NCBI GenBank assembly: GCA_030836935.1
Contig: JAUPMA010000230.1
Coordinates: 1-5,697, forward strand
Length of the DNA: 5,697 nucleotides
Reading direction: 5' to 3'
Source: Pseudomonadota bacterium
GTDB lineage: Bacteria > Pseudomonadota > Gammaproteobacteria > SZUA-229
Below the pieces are notes generated by a model that was not told the origin of the DNA, did no database searches, and saw only the letters and a list, made by a program, of their open reading frames with translations. Shown piece by piece: positions 4,997 through 5,697 of the stretch (within the stretch, counting starts at the first letter, position 1; each line of letters opens with the position of its first letter). The translations under genes and the position numbers were made by a program.

Positions 4997-5697
4997 TCAG
5001 CCAAGTTTCAACACCACACCCGCCAGCGGTGGCAATGTCAGTTCCAGTGAACAGGGCCGGTTCATCCAGGCAATATCCTGCGTATATAAATCACCGCCAT
5101 TACCCAGGTTGCTGCCGGCATAGTAGGCGGAATCGGAATTGATGATTTCCCTGTAATGCCCGGCATGGGGTACGCCAACGCGGTATTTGTAACGCGGCAC
5201 CGGGGTGAAATTTAATATCACCACCAGCGTTTCGCCATTGCCCTGGCGCAAATAGGAGAGCACGGACTGATCGGTATCGTTGCAATCAATCCATTCAAAT
5301 CCGGCGGATTCAAAATCGTGGCGGTGCAGGGCGGGATAATTCCGGTAGTGTTTGTTCAAATCGCCGACGAGTTTTTGCACGCCCTGATGCGGCGCGTATT
5401 CGAGTACATACCAGTCGAGTGTGGTGGCGTGATTCCATTCGCTGCCCTGCGCAAACTCGCAGCCCATGAACAACAGTTTTTTGCCGGGGTAGGTGAACAT
5501 ATAGGTGTAGAGCAAGCGCAAATTGGCAAAGCGCTGCCATTCATCACCGGGCATTTTGTACAGCATGGAACCTTTGCCGTGTACCACTTCATCATGCGAA
5601 AACGGCAGGATGAAATTTTCGGTGAATAAATACAGCAAGCCAAAGGTGAGCTGGTTGTGATGATAATGGCGGTAGATGGGCGGTTTGCTCATGTAAC
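4997..5697 (-). CDS. glgB: 1,4-alpha-glucan branching enzyme, C-terminal part (5' end outside window)
   Basis: The frame is open to the window edge (Tyr codon at 5693-5695 before the Met at 5690-5692), so the true start is outside and about 232 residues are visible. The enzyme cuts alpha-1,4-glucan chains and re-attaches them through alpha-1,6 bonds, working with GlgA. The segment begins in the last part of the GH13 barrel: [18 protein letters not shown], then [18 protein letters not shown], where the HD pair includes the transition-state-stabilising Asp (codon at 5591-5593). Next come [17 protein letters not shown] and TLDWYVL, then the C-terminal all-beta domain (from about VLSYLRQGN through [12 protein letters not shown] and [19 protein letters not shown]), ending [12 protein letters not shown]. 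The catalytic nucleophile and acid/base lie in the missing upstream part. No disruption is seen. It is the upstream partner of glgA in a glycogen operon. Confidence 0.95.
   Translation of the reverse strand, partial: YMSKPPIYRHYHHNQLTFGLLYLFTENFILPFSHDEVVHGKGSMLYKMPGDEWQRFANLRLLYTYMFTYPGKKLLFMGCEFAQGSEWNHATTLDWYVLEYAPHQGVQKLVGDLNKHYRNYPALHRHDFESAGFEWIDCNDTDQSVLSYLRQGNGETLVVILNFTPVPRYKYRVGVPHAGHYREIINSDSAYYAGSNLGNGGDLYTQDIAWMNRPCSLELTLPPLAGVVLKLG

Noticed and set aside
4997..5692. Complete 231-residue glucosidase-like gene starting at 5692
   Set aside because: The Met is the internal one of the GlgB block YMSK.PIYR; the frame continues past the window edge and the N-terminal domains are simply outside.

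Overview
The window looks like a chromosomal segment of a free-living gammaproteobacterium. This rests on protein families typical of that class: a DTGA-type retropepsin-like protease, an EAL-HDOD signalling protein, a PilZ protein, a lysine/alanine-rich histone H1-like protein and a bacterial glycogen operon. Genus and species cannot be read from the sequence. No transposase, phage gene, CRISPR array, tRNA or rRNA is visible.

Layout: (1) Positions 1-401 (+) hold the 3' part of a retropepsin-like aspartic protease gene cut by the window edge. (2) Positions 423-1628 (-) encode an EAL-HDOD protein, convergent with the protease and 21 nt from it. (3) Positions 1795-2154 (-) form a compact unit: an AT palindrome, a near-consensus sigma70 promoter, a 79-residue histone H1-like gene and a strong intrinsic terminator. 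(4) Positions 2218-2860 (-) hold a two-gene unit, a PilZ-domain protein followed after 1 nt by an acyl-carrier-protein-like protein that seems to lack the serine carrying phosphopantetheine. (5) Positions 2861-3069 are a divergent control region with several short inverted repeats. (6) Positions 3070-3276 (+) encode a 68-residue SAP-like protein with four cysteines, followed by a possible zinc-knuckle coding remnant. (7) Positions 3384-5697 (-) carry the glycogen pair glgB (3' part) then glgA, separated by an imperfect inverted-repeat element of about 120 bp.

Two themes emerge. Cyclic-di-GMP signalling is represented by the EAL-HDOD protein (possible enzyme or degenerate sensor) and the PilZ receptor. 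Glycogen synthesis is represented by chain elongation (GlgA) and branching (GlgB). The least explained part is 2218-3394: the PilZ/serine-less ACP-like pair and the divergent Cys4 SAP-like protein. I see no complete, clearly new multi-gene system; the PilZ/ACP-like pair is the best candidate for something undescribed. All homology statements come from motif recognition by eye, not from database searches.
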